Part shown: piece after piece, positions 39,856 to 52,682 of the stretch
Numbering within the stretch: the stretch's first letter is position 1
How the letters are laid out: every line of letters starts with the position of its first letter
Origin: Gossypium raimondii
Taxonomy: Eukaryota > Streptophyta > Magnoliopsida > Malvales > Malvaceae
DNA length: 64,000 nucleotides
Assembly (NCBI RefSeq): GCF_025698545.1
Contig: NC_068569.1
Location: 8,680,001 to 8,744,000, forward strand
Reading direction: 5' to 3'
The notes under the pieces: model-generated
The model's input: the letters and a program-made list of their open reading frames with translations, nothing else
What the model was told of the DNA's origin: nothing
Database searches by the model: none
Translations under genes and position numbers: made by a program

Positions 39856-39860
39856 TATAT

Positions 39861-42800
39861 TTGTTCCAACCAATCAGCCTGCCCATACTTTGATCAGTAA
39901 ACATTTTTCTATTTCGAGTTGGTTTAGTTCCGTCCAAATTTTAAATTAATTGTAAAATAATTTATTAATTTTAATATATTTAAGTAAGTAGGCAGGGAGG
40001 GCCTTAACCCCCAATATAAAAAATTTGTCCCCATTTTAAAATTTATAAAATTATTGATAAGTATAATGGTGAAATTACATATTGATCCCTAAAATTTTAT
40101 TATTCAATTTTGCTCCGTTAAACCCTTTAACAATACAATCATCATATTAGTTATATTGAACAAAAATTTAAAAATTGAACTCTTTCCAAATCTTGATGTC
40201 TAGATAAATCATTTTATCCCATTAAACATCCTTCCTTTGAAGTTAAGTGATGTATACTGATGCATGTAATGAAATTTCTTTTAAAAAGTATTCTCCTATT
40301 AGTTCTTAGTGCAAGTAATTATAAGTTAAAGTGTTTACCATACAAGTAAGTAATCGCATGAGATTAATTACAACCTACTATGATCTTGGAATACCACTTG
40401 AATGCAATGTTAACCTGATCATAATTATAAGTTTTAAATTCCATTTACAAATATATTTTATGGAATGGATAGATAACAGTTATCATATTACATGCAATAA
40501 CCAAAAAAAAAAAGTTTTCAAGTCTTTTTTAATAAATAATTAAACCTAATATTTATTTATTCGTCTTTCATATATTTTTAAATTTATTGATGATGTGTCA
40601 TGTTACATAAAATGTATGTATCAACGACACATCAAATTATTTCTAAAAATAAAACTGTTAAATTCCTTAACTTAAAAAGAAAATTAAGGTGATTGAAGAA
40701 ATTTGGATAAACTTTTGATTATATTAAAAAGACGTGCATATTGGTCACATATTTATTGTGTTTAAATATCAAAATAACATATTAATAAGTAATGATTAGA
40801 CTCTTGGAGGGGTTTGACTTGAGTCGAAGCAATGCAAAAATAAATGAATTTATATATTATAAATTGTAATAAATGAATGGTTAGTGCTTGTGCATAATAA
40901 ATAAATAAAAAGGGAAAAGGGACAGTGGTCCTACTCTTCCCCTTACCTCACAGCATTTCTTGCTGTTATTATATTATTATATTATTTTCACACGCACTTC
41001 CCACCAAAAAAACTCAAGCTCAAACTCGGCGATCTAAACTTTATAACACACTTTCTTGGCTGTTTCTTTGCAGATCCACCGACGCTTAGCTTCATGCATC
41101 TCTCCCTCTCCCAACAACAAAACAAACAAACAGTCACATTTTCTATATGCAAAAACTCGGTTGCAATTTTTTTTTCTTCATCCCTTATCTTTACTCTGAA
41201 GGAGAATTTCAACCATTATCCACATTCTTCCTTCTATTATCCCATTTCTATTCTCTTTAAATGATTTACATGGATAAAAGAACAATAAAGATAATCCTTA
41301 TCAAAATTCCAACTTGGTTATTATTATTATTAATATTAAACAAATTGAACTCATATTTATCAGTTTAATTTGCTCGTATTAGAGGTCTCAAATTTAAGCT
41401 GGCAACTGAAAATCAATGTTATTGGTTAAGTTGATGAAAGGATTTATTGGACATGAATTAAAAGTTCGAGGGTTATATTACGAACATTTTAAAGAATAGA
41501 AGGGAGATATGATGATTAAATGAAAGTTGGAGGCGTAATTGAAGGAAAAGTAGGGGGGAATCAAGAGGGGGATATTTGTGTAGGGGCGAGTGGGGACACC
41601 GCCAAACGAGGCGGTTGGTGAGTGAGATAGAAAGAAAGAATACAATACAGAGTTATTTGTTGCCCACCAACCGTTGTCGGGATCGGACCACATTTCCATT
41701 TTCTCAACACATAACACAAACATTTAGTTTAACAAAATAATAATAAATCATTGTTATTGTCATATCTGTTAATTATATTGCATCTTAATCATTTTGAATC
41801 CATCAAATTCTAAAAACATTTTTTTATTCTAATAACAAATATAATTATAATTAAATAATTTATAAATTAATTCAATCGTTAATTTTTTATTCTAAAGTCC
41901 AATTTTCCACGATTTTATGATTATTTAATTTATATTCAATTCTAACATCACTACTGATTAGCGTTGGTATTTTTATTATGTTTATACATCTGAAAAAGAT
42001 GGTGCTTTTTCTTATTTCATGTCTTTAGGTATATGGTCATTTAGGCGATTTATTGTTGAATAATAATAAATAATATTAGTGATTGTACTAAACATGGGGT
42101 TTATTGTTTTAAATACAATAATATATATAAAATGTTGCTTAATTTATTAGTCAGTTGTTAAAGTGACAGTAATATTTTTTATGGGAGTTTGGACATAAAA
42201 GTGACAGTAATCTTAACACCTAAATATTTGTATTAATAATTTTAATATATATTATTCCTTTGATTGGGATAAGATGAGATGAGTTGTCCAATTTAGAGAT
42301 TGTGAGTAGCACTGTATACATACATGTTGATAAGTCTTACTTTTTAATATTATTTAATTAAATTGATTAATTAATATATATGTTACGATTTGGCTTAACA
42401 AGTGAGAGTTGATTGCATGAAGGTTGATGTTTAAGAGAATATGGATTTTTTAATAGAGAGTAATTAAAATAATGGAAAAAGACAAATGGTAATTAATCAG
42501 TGATACATAAAACGACAAGACATCAAACAAACTTACTTTTTGAAAGTTCATTCAAAATAAAAATACAAGTAGTGTACTACATATCTAATTTAAAGGTCGA
42601 CAGGTATTTATCAGTGCACAGATTTGATTCTGGAAATAAAACTAATTAAAGTTATTTCTCCGCCACAAACTAAAATATCAATCCCCAAATGGAATGCATT
42701 ATGCTACAAATTTTATTTTCTAAATCTTGTGATACATTGAACATGTTTAGCTACATAAATCAAAATTGTTTAAATTTAATTATAAATGATTATTATTTTA

Positions 42801-43067
42801 TATAGTAAATGATTCAATAGGTTGGATTGATTTGAGTTTTGACATAAAATTTTAATAATCAAATTTATAAATTTACTAATAATATTACAAAATATCTCCT
42901 TTCGGATTTTCATATATAATATATTCATGGGAAAAAGAGATGATAGAGAACAAAAACATAATCACTATATTAGAGCTATAGTAACTGTAGGACAGACCAA
43001 ACTGTATACAAGTTGGGGAAAATTTAACATTAATTAAGTTTCAAAGAGTAAAAACAGATATACTATC
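39861..43067. other. AT-rich spacer
   Basis: No supported gene. Small minus-strand ORFs at 40988-41212 and 41478-41723 have no recognisable domain; the C/T-rich plus strand there could be a promoter or leader remnant. Confidence 0.45.
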
Positions 43068-43491
43068 TGTTAAGTATGACTTCTATTTTCAGTTAAATTT
43101 AAAAATAATCTTCTAGTTAAACTCTTTATTTGTTTCAATCAAACACTGATTAGTTTAGATTATTTTTATTATTTGACATATGAATTTAGCCTATAAATAG
43201 GCTCTTTTACAACCTTAGAAAAACATATACCCATTAGATATTAGAACTCGTAACAGATTTAGAGAATTTTGTGTTTACGTTTTAAGGGTTCTTTGTTTTC
43301 AGATTTTCGGGATTTAGTTTTTATCTCCATCTTTTGTACTTTTCATTCTTTTGCCATTATAGTAAAATTATATTTGCCCGTGGTTTTTTATCCTCTTTGG
43401 AGCAGTTTTTCCACTTTAAATTTGTGTGTTCAATTTCTCAATTTATTCCGCTATTTTTGTTACTTGTTGCTTAATCGGGACGATCTTAACA
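43068..43491 (+). mobile_element. Candidate copia-type solo LTR
   Basis: A 424-bp block starts TGTTAAG and ends CTTAACA, perfect inverted ends of 7 bp. It carries a TATA-type core GCCTATAAATAGGC near 43190, similar to that of copia element 1. Flanks are CTATC on the left and CTAAC on the right, four of five bases alike, which could be an aged target duplication. No internal domain follows. Confidence 0.5.
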
Positions 43492-46400
43492 CTAACGGTA
43501 TGTTAATAGAAAATAAATTAGATGCATACTTAGTCTTAGAGAATGGGATAGCTAGCCATTGAAATACTTCAAATCCAAATATATGAGTGAGAAAAGTAAG
43601 ATGTTTCATTTATGAAAGAAACATTCAATTCAACGATGCATGCAAGCAACGATCACTAGCAAAGCTAAACAAATGATGGTGAATGGTGAAGGCTACATAG
43701 AAGCCTACAAGCAACAATTGCAATGAGAAAAGATATGTGCGACTAACATCACGTAATTGACCTAATATGCGTTATATGCTCCTTTTTTTTTTGGATAAAT
43801 TTAAAGGAGTAAGAGTTAAGAGCCATATGCTAACATGAAAAGTGAAAGAGGCAAGAGGAATTATTTGAGGTGATAAATAGAGTTGTTGAAAGTTTAGGGT
43901 TAAACTAATTTTATGTTAAAGTATTTAAGATTTTTGTGTTCGTCTCAATCCAATTGGCTTAAAATGCATGTCACATTTTGTTATCAAATCCGACTTATAT
44001 TACCAAGGCAATATCTAGACCCAACCATTTAGAGAAATTTATCAAATAATAACGAGAGTAATTAAGAGATTAATTCACAGTTGCCAAATGGGCCGTAGGG
44101 TGGGCTTTGACCTACAAGCTTTTTTTGATACCAAAGGAAGGTGGTAGTTTCAAAGTTGAGCAGTAGGTTTTAGCCAGAATCCTGGTGACAATTCTATTTT
44201 CAAGTTTAAAAATATCATAAACTAAAGGCCTAAACTGCCAAGTGGTACTGAAATAAAGAGAAATGTCTCTTTGTTCAATTACATCTTGTCTCCCTCTGAT
44301 CACAATAACTTTGTTCATCTTTTCAACTTTGATTAAAAGTTTTCTCAGCACGTACAGCTTTAACCCTATTAAAGTATTCTTTCCTCCAAATAAATTTTTT
44401 CTTTGTAGAATGTTTCCCTGCTCTTTAAAACTACTCCTAACCTCTTGGTTTAAGAGGGGTTTTCCCGTAACTGTTTTGTCTATGTTATTAAAGCTCGCAC
44501 TCTATGCTAGTATGAGTTATCTCGTCTGTTTATAACTCCTATCAGGTTAACTTTACCACCATCTACACACATTTTATCACCCTTGTTCGCAACATCTCTA
44601 GACAATGTGAGTAATGTAGTGTAATTGGTTCCCCACATCCATGCTCAATTAAATTTGTCACTCTCAAGCCCATGTTAACTCAAAACCATCCTACTTGAAA
44701 TATAAATGTTCAAGAGTGTCGAATATTTTAACACATGAGGTGACTAATATCAATTGATGGTAGAGTGGTAATTAAAATGTTTATTGAACGTATAAGGTAT
44801 TGTTCCAAAGTAAAATATCATTTGTCTTTGGTTTCGTATCCATGAAACAATGCTTCTTTTCAAAGTGTGTTCAAGGATCCATTTTTTCTTTTTAATAATG
44901 CATCATGCTTGCTTTGCTAGTAACACCTAATTGAAATGTCTAGCCTTCTTTATATTCAAGCCCCTTTTTTTCTTTAGCGTTGAAACAAAAAAAATTTGAG
45001 TGTCCAATTGAATCTTTCTAATCTTTTTAGAATGATCTCACTAAAAAGCCTACTCACATTTCTTGTCACAAATTTTAGACCAAAATTTAAGACAAAGCAT
45101 CTTATAAATTGGGAGGTCAAAGAGACTAAATTTGATTAATTTAAGTCTCCCATCGATAGATAAAGGGTTCGATTCCCATTTACATAATTTGCAATCTATT
45201 TTAGAGAATATAGACTTATAAAATGTGTTTTAGGTTAACAAGTATTGTCAGTTCGATTCTAGATAATTCTCTAATTTAAAACATATGAAATTTGTAAACT
45301 TCTTTAATTTATTTCAAATTTTTTTTTGATACAATAATGATTCATCTAAACTATTCTTAAGGTAAGTGAATATACAGTCAATAGGTCACAACTTAAATTT
45401 TATTTTTAAACGTTTTAACCATAATAATCACTGGATACTAAACATAAATTTAGATTTTGCCCATATTTAATTGTTGCCTTGCATGAAGGCAATTCTTGTC
45501 CACCACTTCTTTCACCACCCCTCATTCCTCTTGATTGTCATCCCGAAAGAAAATGTAAAGGTAGGAATGTTTCCCTAATTATTTTAATAGTGTGAATCCT
45601 CTTTCCTTCTTCCACTCCCAAATACTTCAAGGACAACACATTGTGGCATAAGATGAACATGTATGAAGATACAATATCTCCTTGTCACAAACCCCTCCTC
45701 ACTTAACGAGGTCAATACATCTTTCATCAAATCCCAAAACAGTTTTGTGTCAAATTTTAAAGCTCTTAGAATCTCACCTCTTTCTTTTTCATGATTGTTT
45801 GTAATATGTCTGCAGTCTGCACCAACAAAAATATCATCACATAAGTATTTTTGAATTGATAAATAACTTTATATTTACAAGTGAATGTGACCTTTTTTTT
45901 TTAATGGCAATTTTATTAATAAAAAATACAGAGTATTAAAAAATAATTATTTTATTTGTGGAGTAAAAAACTTCACAATTTTAAAATGATGTTAAGTGTC
46001 TTTATTAATTATTAAATTTTGATTTATTATACTCTAAAAGTAAATGACTACATCCCACACCCGCTTATGAAATTTCTTTGATTAGATTTTTTCTTCACAG
46101 ACTATCTATTAGATATAAAATCCTTGAATGTATCTCTTTTTCTCAAAAATACTTTCTAGTGAGTTTCTGATTTTTTTTTCTTACACCCATATTTTTCTAT
46201 TTATGTCTTTTATAAGGTTGAAGTTTAGGTTTAGATTCATGGGCCATAATGTTTCTTTTGATGGTGCGAAGCCCAAACCTTCATCACAAGGCTTAAGCTT
46301 TTCGCAACTCCCAATTCTTCTTTGGTACTTTTCATAATTTTCTTTTATCTAAAGTATTGAAACTTTTTCATTTTAAAAATAATAAAAATTTTATTTATAA

Positions 46401-47154
46401 AGATATAATATTTTAATTTTGTGGATTATTTTATTTTATTTATTTTTCAAATATTTAGCTGATTTATATATATTGTAATTTGTTAAATAATAAATTTTAA
46501 ACCAAACTAAATATATGATGTTTTATACTATCTAATTTTACATGATGTTTTATACCATACTAATTTTTAAAATAAAATAAATGTATGCTATAAAATCCTA
46601 TATAATCTATAATTAATTATATAACTAAAAATGATATGTGAATAAGTATATAGAAAGGGTGAGATGAATTTTACTTAAACCCACCTGACCCAACCCATCT
46701 CAAAGCCCATCCATATATGGTTGGAACTTGGAACAACTCGGTGCGTGATTTATTAACTTTAAAAAGAAAAAAAAATCTGCCTCATTTATTCGAATATATT
46801 AATTAACTCCATACGCAAGGTTTGTATCACTTAAGATGCAATTGTTTGATATTCCTTGGATGAAGTTCAACATACAAGGACCTTTCAAAAAAAAAAAAGT
46901 TTAGCATACAAGACACATAAATGATAAAAGTTTTGGCCCACTCCTTTTGTCGATCACAATGTCTTTCTCATTTATTGGCTACTTTTCTGAACTCTTTTGT
47001 CCTTAATTCCGTAAGAGACAACATTCCAACCCATTTTTTCCTTCCTTAAAATCATTAATATTCCATATATTTAATTGTATACGTGGATATTAATGGAAGA
47101 AATAAGGAATAAAAAGTGGGGAGGTTAAGGTTGTTGGTTCATCAAGTGTAGAGT
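43492..47154. other. AT-rich spacer
   Basis: No supported gene on either strand. Minus-strand fragments around 44112-44351 and 45480-45900 look weakly protein-like and could be LINE debris, but nothing is diagnostic. A perfect pol III B-box-like sequence occurs near 45168 without a tRNA fold. Confidence 0.4.
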
Positions 47155-47321
47155 TGTTAAAGTTTTAGAACTAACTTAGTAGAAAAGACTTCTTACTTCA
47201 TTGAATAAAAGAGATGTACATTGATGTATTTAATACATGCAACTCATAACTGTTTCTTAACAACTAACCGACTATGCAAAACTAACAAACTAATATTACA
47301 ACTGACTTAATACTCATAACA
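47155..47321 (-). repeat. 3' LTR of copia element 2
   Basis: 167 bp with TGTTA and TAACA ends, adjacent to the purine-rich tract (on the minus strand) that primes plus-strand synthesis. Confidence 0.9.
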
Positions 47322-47358
47322 TTCCCCGTGCTCTTCTAACTTTTCCTTCTCCGTGAAC

Positions 47359-50300
47359 TTAACCTTCATATGGAGCAACCCTTAGCTGCCTCTTAAACAT
47401 GTTGAACAGCATTGCAGACAACAGTTTTGTCAACACATCAACAAATTGATCTAGACTTGACACATAACCAACTTGAAGTACACCTGCTGCTACTTTCTTT
47501 CTTACAAAGAACATGTCTAATTCCACAAGCTTAAACTTTGAATGCATGACTAGATTTACTGCCACAGCAACTGCAGCTGAGCTATCACACCAAACCAACG
47601 GTTTTTTTTCTGAATCAGGACACGTAACTCAATTAATAAAGACTAGAGCCAGACTATCTCTGCAGTAACATTCGCCAGACTTCTATATTCAGCTTTTGCT
47701 GTAGAACGGGATACAACTCGCTACTTCCGAGAGCTCTAGGAGACTGGATTTCCTCCAAGAAAAATACAATAGCCCGACATGGACCTTCGGTCATCAACGT
47801 CAGATCCCCAGCTGGAATCTGAGTAACCTTCAAGCACAAAATTAGATGCTCGACAAAAATGAAGGCCATGATCTAATGTGCCTTACAGATATCGCAAAAT
47901 TCTCTTAACAGCTTTAAAGTGCGTATCTAAAACTCTGTGCATGAACTGACAGACTTTGTTAACTGCGAACGCAATATCTGGTTTGGTGATTACTACATAC
48001 TGGAGAGCACCCACTATATTCCTAAAAAAACTCTCATTTTCAACCGAACTCCCTTCATGAGCTGAAAAGCGACAGGTAGACACCATTGGTGTGGGAGAAC
48101 AACTCAACTTTTCCATAGAAGCTTTCTTAAGTAAATCCAGTATATATTTCTTTTGATTGAGAAAAAGTTCATTTAAGGTGTAGTTAACTTCAATGCCTAG
48201 AAAATAGTTTAACTTCCCCAAATCCTTTAGAGAAAATGATAATTAAGGTCATTAACAAACTGGTTTATAGCACTCGAATCAGAACCAGTGACTATGATGT
48301 TATCTACATAAACTAGGACGTACAACAAACGATTCCCAGACTTGTGGATAGAAAGAGAATTGTCCGCCTACGAAATTTCAAACTAATTAGCGAGAAGAAA
48401 CTTCCTTAATTTGTGGAACCTAGTTCGAGAGGCTTGTTTTAGACTATACAAGGCTTTCATCAACCTGCATATCAGCTGCTGGCCATTGACCCATTGTTGT
48501 TCAAAACCTGGTGGTTGTACCATGTATATTTCCTCACTTAAATCACCATTTAATAACACGTTATTGACGTCTACCTGCCTGAGAGACCACTCCAAGGACA
48601 CTGCTATTGCCAAGACCACCCTAATTGTCGTAGGCTTCACCACAAGGCTAAAGGTCTCATGAAAATCGATGCCAACTTCTTGAATATAACCCTTCACCAC
48701 TAATCAGCCTTTGTATCGTGCTACCGAGCCATCAGCATTCATTTTGATCTTGAATATCCATTTACACCCTACGGCCCTCCTGTCTGCAGGTAACAACATA
48801 AGGTCCCAAGTGTGATTCGAAAGCAAAGCCTGGTATTCAGTTTGTGCAGCAACTGTCCATTAAGGACTCTGAAATGCTTCTTGTATGGAAACTAATTCTT
48901 TCTCAGTCACGACAGAATAGTATAATTTAGGCTTATAGATGCCACATTTAGATATGGTCTGCATAGGATGAGTGTTCACATGAGCATCAGACTGAACGAG
49001 AGAAAAAATACACACACTGTCCATTAGAGGAACCAAACGATTGAGGTGAGGAAGTCGAATGACCAAAAAGAGAATTTCTGGTAGAGTGACCCGATCTAGG
49101 GACAGTCATAGAAGATAAGCTGTCAGGGGTAGTCAAAGAAAAGTTTAACAAAACTGGGGCTGCAACTAGTGGAATGTGAGACTGCTGATAAGCTTACTGC
49201 CCGAAGTCAACTAGAGCTTTGGAATGACAGTGTTGCTGAAATGGGAACTGAGTCTCATCAAAGACAACATGTCAAGACACAAAAACACGACCATTGTCAT
49301 CGAGACATTTATAGCCTTTATGATTCGGCTCAAAACCAAGAAAAGTACAACGCTCAGACTTAAAATGAAGCTTGTATTGATTATATGGTCGCAAGTAAGG
49401 AAAGCATGCGCAACCAAAACACGCAAATGAGAGTAGTTAGGCTTGACTTTATACAGTACCTCATAGGGACTGACGCATTGAAGAATATATGTAGGTAGCC
49501 TGTTGATTACATGGACAACATGAGATAATACAGCAGACCAGAATTCTAGAGGTAGAGACGCTTGAGCTAGGAGGGTTAACCCCATGTCAACGACCTCTCG
49601 ATGTCTCCTTTTAGCCACACCGTTTTGTTCCGAGGTATGAGGACATGTAAGCCTATGCTGAATGCCAAGTTTGAACAACTCAGTGGACAGTGAACGATAT
49701 TCACCCCCAGTCGGTCTGAAGCATTTTTATAGAGAATCTAAATTACACTCGAACTATTTGTTGAAAATGAAGAAAGTAAGTCAACACTTCAGATTTAGCC
49801 TTGAGAAAGTACAACCACATATACCTGCTGTGCATATCTACAAATGACACACAGTAAGAAAATCCATTTGATTTAACATGAGCTGGTTCCCAAACGTCAG
49901 ATACAATAAGCTCAAATGGTAAAGAATACACTATTTTTGAAGCACTAAATGGAAGTTTATGAGATTTACCTAATTAACAAGCAGAACAGACACTTAGCAG
50001 ACAACTATGCTTGAAGGAAATAATACAATTTCGCAAGACTCGTGCAAAAGTGTTGATGCACAGATGACCTAGCCTGTGATACCATAGCAGGGGTGCTGAA
50101 GAAAGCTGAGCATTGCACACAAACACAGAGTTGATTCTTGGCACAGCAGTGGGCTTGGAAGAACCAGCTTTAGACACATCAAATCGGTAGAGGCCTTTAT
50201 GCATTTGGCCCACCAAAAGAACCGTCCCTATCTGAATATCCTTCACAAAACACATATAGTGGTGAAACTCGAAATAAACTGAATTGTTCCTGGCAAATTG

Positions 50301-51596
50301 ACCAACAACAGTAAGTTCTTGCAAATAGTAGGCGCATGAAGAACATTTTTAAGCAGAGTAGCCTTGATCCAGACATCATAGACGATGAGCCTATATGAGC
50401 TATAGAAACATACTTACAATTTTCCATATATACTCGATTCGTACATGTGTAAGGAGAGAGAGTTGAGAGATTGGTCATGTCAAGAGTGATATGATTCGTG
50501 GCTCTAGAGTCAATATACCAACTCTGAACTGAGGAACCTGAAGAAGGAGATCGAGAAGCTTATGAAACAGAGGAAGTAGGGGGTTGTGAATGTGAGTTGC
50601 AACAGTGAGACGATGAATTTTGTTCATAATGATGATAGTTGACAGCCTTCGAGTCATTAGCATCTACACCATAAAATTTTTCATAAAATCAATGATAACA
50701 AGATTAAAGTACATGTCTACACAGTTGACACTGTGGTCTGGAACATGATCACCCCCTACCATTGCCCTGATTTCTACCACAAAACCAGCCTCGACCATGC
50801 CCTCTGTGACCCTATCTGAAACCTTGAGAATAACTATTAGAATCATCAGTGTGTTTCGAGAGATGAGGATTCTTGGAGTAGGAAGTCACATTAGCTTGCA
50901 TAGGGACCTCAGGCAACAGATCTAGCTGTCGAGCCTCACAGTCAATAAGCATTTCAGTCAATAAATTGAGAGACATAGGAGTGGCTGAAGCAATCACACG
51001 AATAGACTCAAACTCTAGCGAGAGTCCAGCCAATATAATGTTGACTTGCTATTGCTTAGTAACTATACTCCTAGCAGCAAGGAGACTGTCACTCAATCAT
51101 TTTACTTTTGACAAATACTCTTTAACTGTGAGATTTACTTTCTTGAGAGAATACAAATCATGTCGCATTCTTGAAATCTTGATACTAGACTTTACTCCAA
51201 AACGTTTTTCAATAGTCGACCAAATATCAAAACTAGTTTTGGCTGAAGTAAGATGAACCAGAACCTCATCTGAAACTGTGGACATGAGCCAATAAGCTAG
51301 AAATTTGTCTTGCTTCTTATGAGCAAGAAACACTGAGTTATCTACTAATTGACCATCGAATTCAGCAATAAGAGGAAAGAGAACCTAAATATACATTGTA
51401 CAAAACCTTCAAGATCGTAACCTTCAAGAATGAGCAAAAGTTAATGCTTCTAGAGGAAAAAATTGCTCTCAGTTAGTTTGACAGTGTCATGCTTGGAGAA
51501 AGAGTGAATAATGTGCAACACAGTGCTGCCAGAACCTAGTGATGGAACTGCTGCCCTATAATTAGAAAAGTGGCGATGTGTATCATCCCCAGGCAT
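47359..51596 (-). pseudogene. Degenerate copia gag-pol of element 2
   Basis: On the minus strand, gag begins near 51596 (MPGDDTHRHF). It continues with a UBN2-type Gag region (51097-51333) containing FDIWSTIEKRF and a further Gag part (50812-51033). Next are the pre-integrase HH-CC region (49974-50324), integrase core (49743-49931 and 49211-49678, with HTSEQNGVA), reverse transcriptase (48383-48700, then 48240-48330) and RNase H-side sequence (47883-48221 and 47359-47598). The frame is broken many times. The polymerase motif reads YVDN at 48299-48310, the second catalytic Asp replaced by Asn. Confidence 0.9.
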
Positions 51597-51680
51597 AGGA
51601 TCAGTAGCTATGAACCAATAAGAGAGAAAATCAGAAAAAGAAAAAAAATTACACCAGAAAATCCTTTGCTCTTGATATGA

Positions 51681-51847
51681 TGTTGAAGTTTTAGAACTTA
51701 CTTAGTAGAAAAGACTTATTGCTTCATTGAATAAGCGAGATGTACATTGACGTATTTAATACTTGTAACTCATAATTGTTTCTTGACAACTAACTAACTA
51801 TGCAAAACTAACAAACTAATATTACAATTGACTTAATATTTATAACA
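51681..51847 (-). repeat. 5' LTR of copia element 2
   Basis: 167 bp, partner of 47155-47321. On the minus strand it is followed by TCATATCAAGAGCA, a decayed form of the copia primer-binding site for initiator methionine tRNA. Confidence 0.9.
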
Positions 51848-52682
51848 ATAGTTAAAAATGTAAGAGACTGAAATAGAGGAAATTGTAAAAACAAATAATG
51901 TAGTTGCTGATGTGGGATAAAATATCCATTCTTTATCGTTCATTTGGGTATCTATAGGGAAAAGATCTCATGCTCTATAATGCCGTATCATTGACAATTT
52001 CAAAACATTATGCATGGGTTGTCGTCAAGCGTGATATTATTTAGACATTCTCTTTACTAAGGTAGTACGAGATTGTTACGCTTTAGTGGTTCATTAGTGA
52101 TCCCACTTGGAAATAAAAGTGTTCCAGCTAAAAGCGAATAGCCTGATAAAATGTGATATAGTTGAATGGTTGGTCCTCTAGTGACTAGGCGGACAATATG
52201 AAGTAGAACTTCATCTGTAAGTTCTTCTCAAGTAACCTCTCACGGTGCCACGTGTCCAAGCCAAATAGAAGTAGAACTGTATATAATTCAAAGTATCATC
52301 ACTTAATCAGATAATGACACATCATTAGATTAAAATTAAGTGTATTTAATTTTAAATTTTTTAATGATATGTTATCATTTAATTTATTGATAACGTACTT
52401 CAAATATAAATCAAACTCGAATTAGAAACTCATTTGCATTCTACTAATGTGATTATATTATATATTTATTAGTAGGTGTTTTGCAAGTTGATGTCAACTC
52501 AATGATAATGGCAATATAGAATGATCATAAAACAATAAGAAAGAAAAATAAAATACATAGATTTTATGTGAAAACCCTTTTGGGGAAAAATCATGGTTAG
52601 AGGAGAAAGTTTTTCTAATATTAAAAACAAATGATACAATAGAAGTTTTAACTATTTTAGTTCAAAAATTTGAAAATACAAT
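51848..52682. other. Spacer
   Basis: No supported gene. A G-box/ABRE-like GCCACGTGTCC occurs near 52238, but no start codon or exon follows that would make it a promoter. Confidence 0.4.

Larger units (their letters stand above)
35011..39860 (+). mobile_element. Ty1/copia LTR retrotransposon, structurally complete but inactive (with 5-bp target duplication)
   Basis: The element proper is 35016-39855, flanked on both sides by TATAT (35011-35015 and 39856-39860). Order: 5' LTR, primer-binding site like initiator tRNA-Met, gag, protease, integrase, reverse transcriptase, RNase H, polypurine tract, 3' LTR. Integrase before reverse transcriptase marks it as copia. Several frameshifts and stops disable it. 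The two LTRs differ by about 19 substitutions plus one 8-bp indel by my count, so the insertion is not recent. Confidence 0.95.
47155..51847 (-). mobile_element. Ty1/copia LTR retrotransposon 2, minus strand, inactive
   Basis: Two 167-bp direct repeats (47155-47321 and 51681-51847) bound a degenerate copia gag-pol read on the minus strand. The left flank AGAGT and right flank ATAGT match at four of five bases, consistent with an aged 5-bp target duplication. The LTRs differ at about 16 positions by my count, suggesting an older insertion than element 1. A polypurine tract lies at 47322-47335 and a decayed primer-binding site at about 51667-51680. Confidence 0.93.

Noticed and set aside
40988-41723. 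Small minus-strand ORFs as a gene
   Set aside because: No recognisable domain, no convincing splice sites, and composition explained by a C/T-rich plus strand.
45140-45185. Perfect pol III B-box-like GGTTCGATTCC suggesting a tRNA or SINE
   Set aside because: No A box at a suitable distance and no cloverleaf can be folded around it; a T-loop match alone is too weak.
44112-45900. Protein-like minus-strand fragments possibly from a LINE
   Set aside because: I could not find a diagnostic reverse transcriptase or endonuclease motif in order, so it was left as spacer.
52230-52260. CACGTG G-box near 52238 as a promoter
   Set aside because: No gene starts nearby on either strand; a six-base palindrome is expected by chance in this length.
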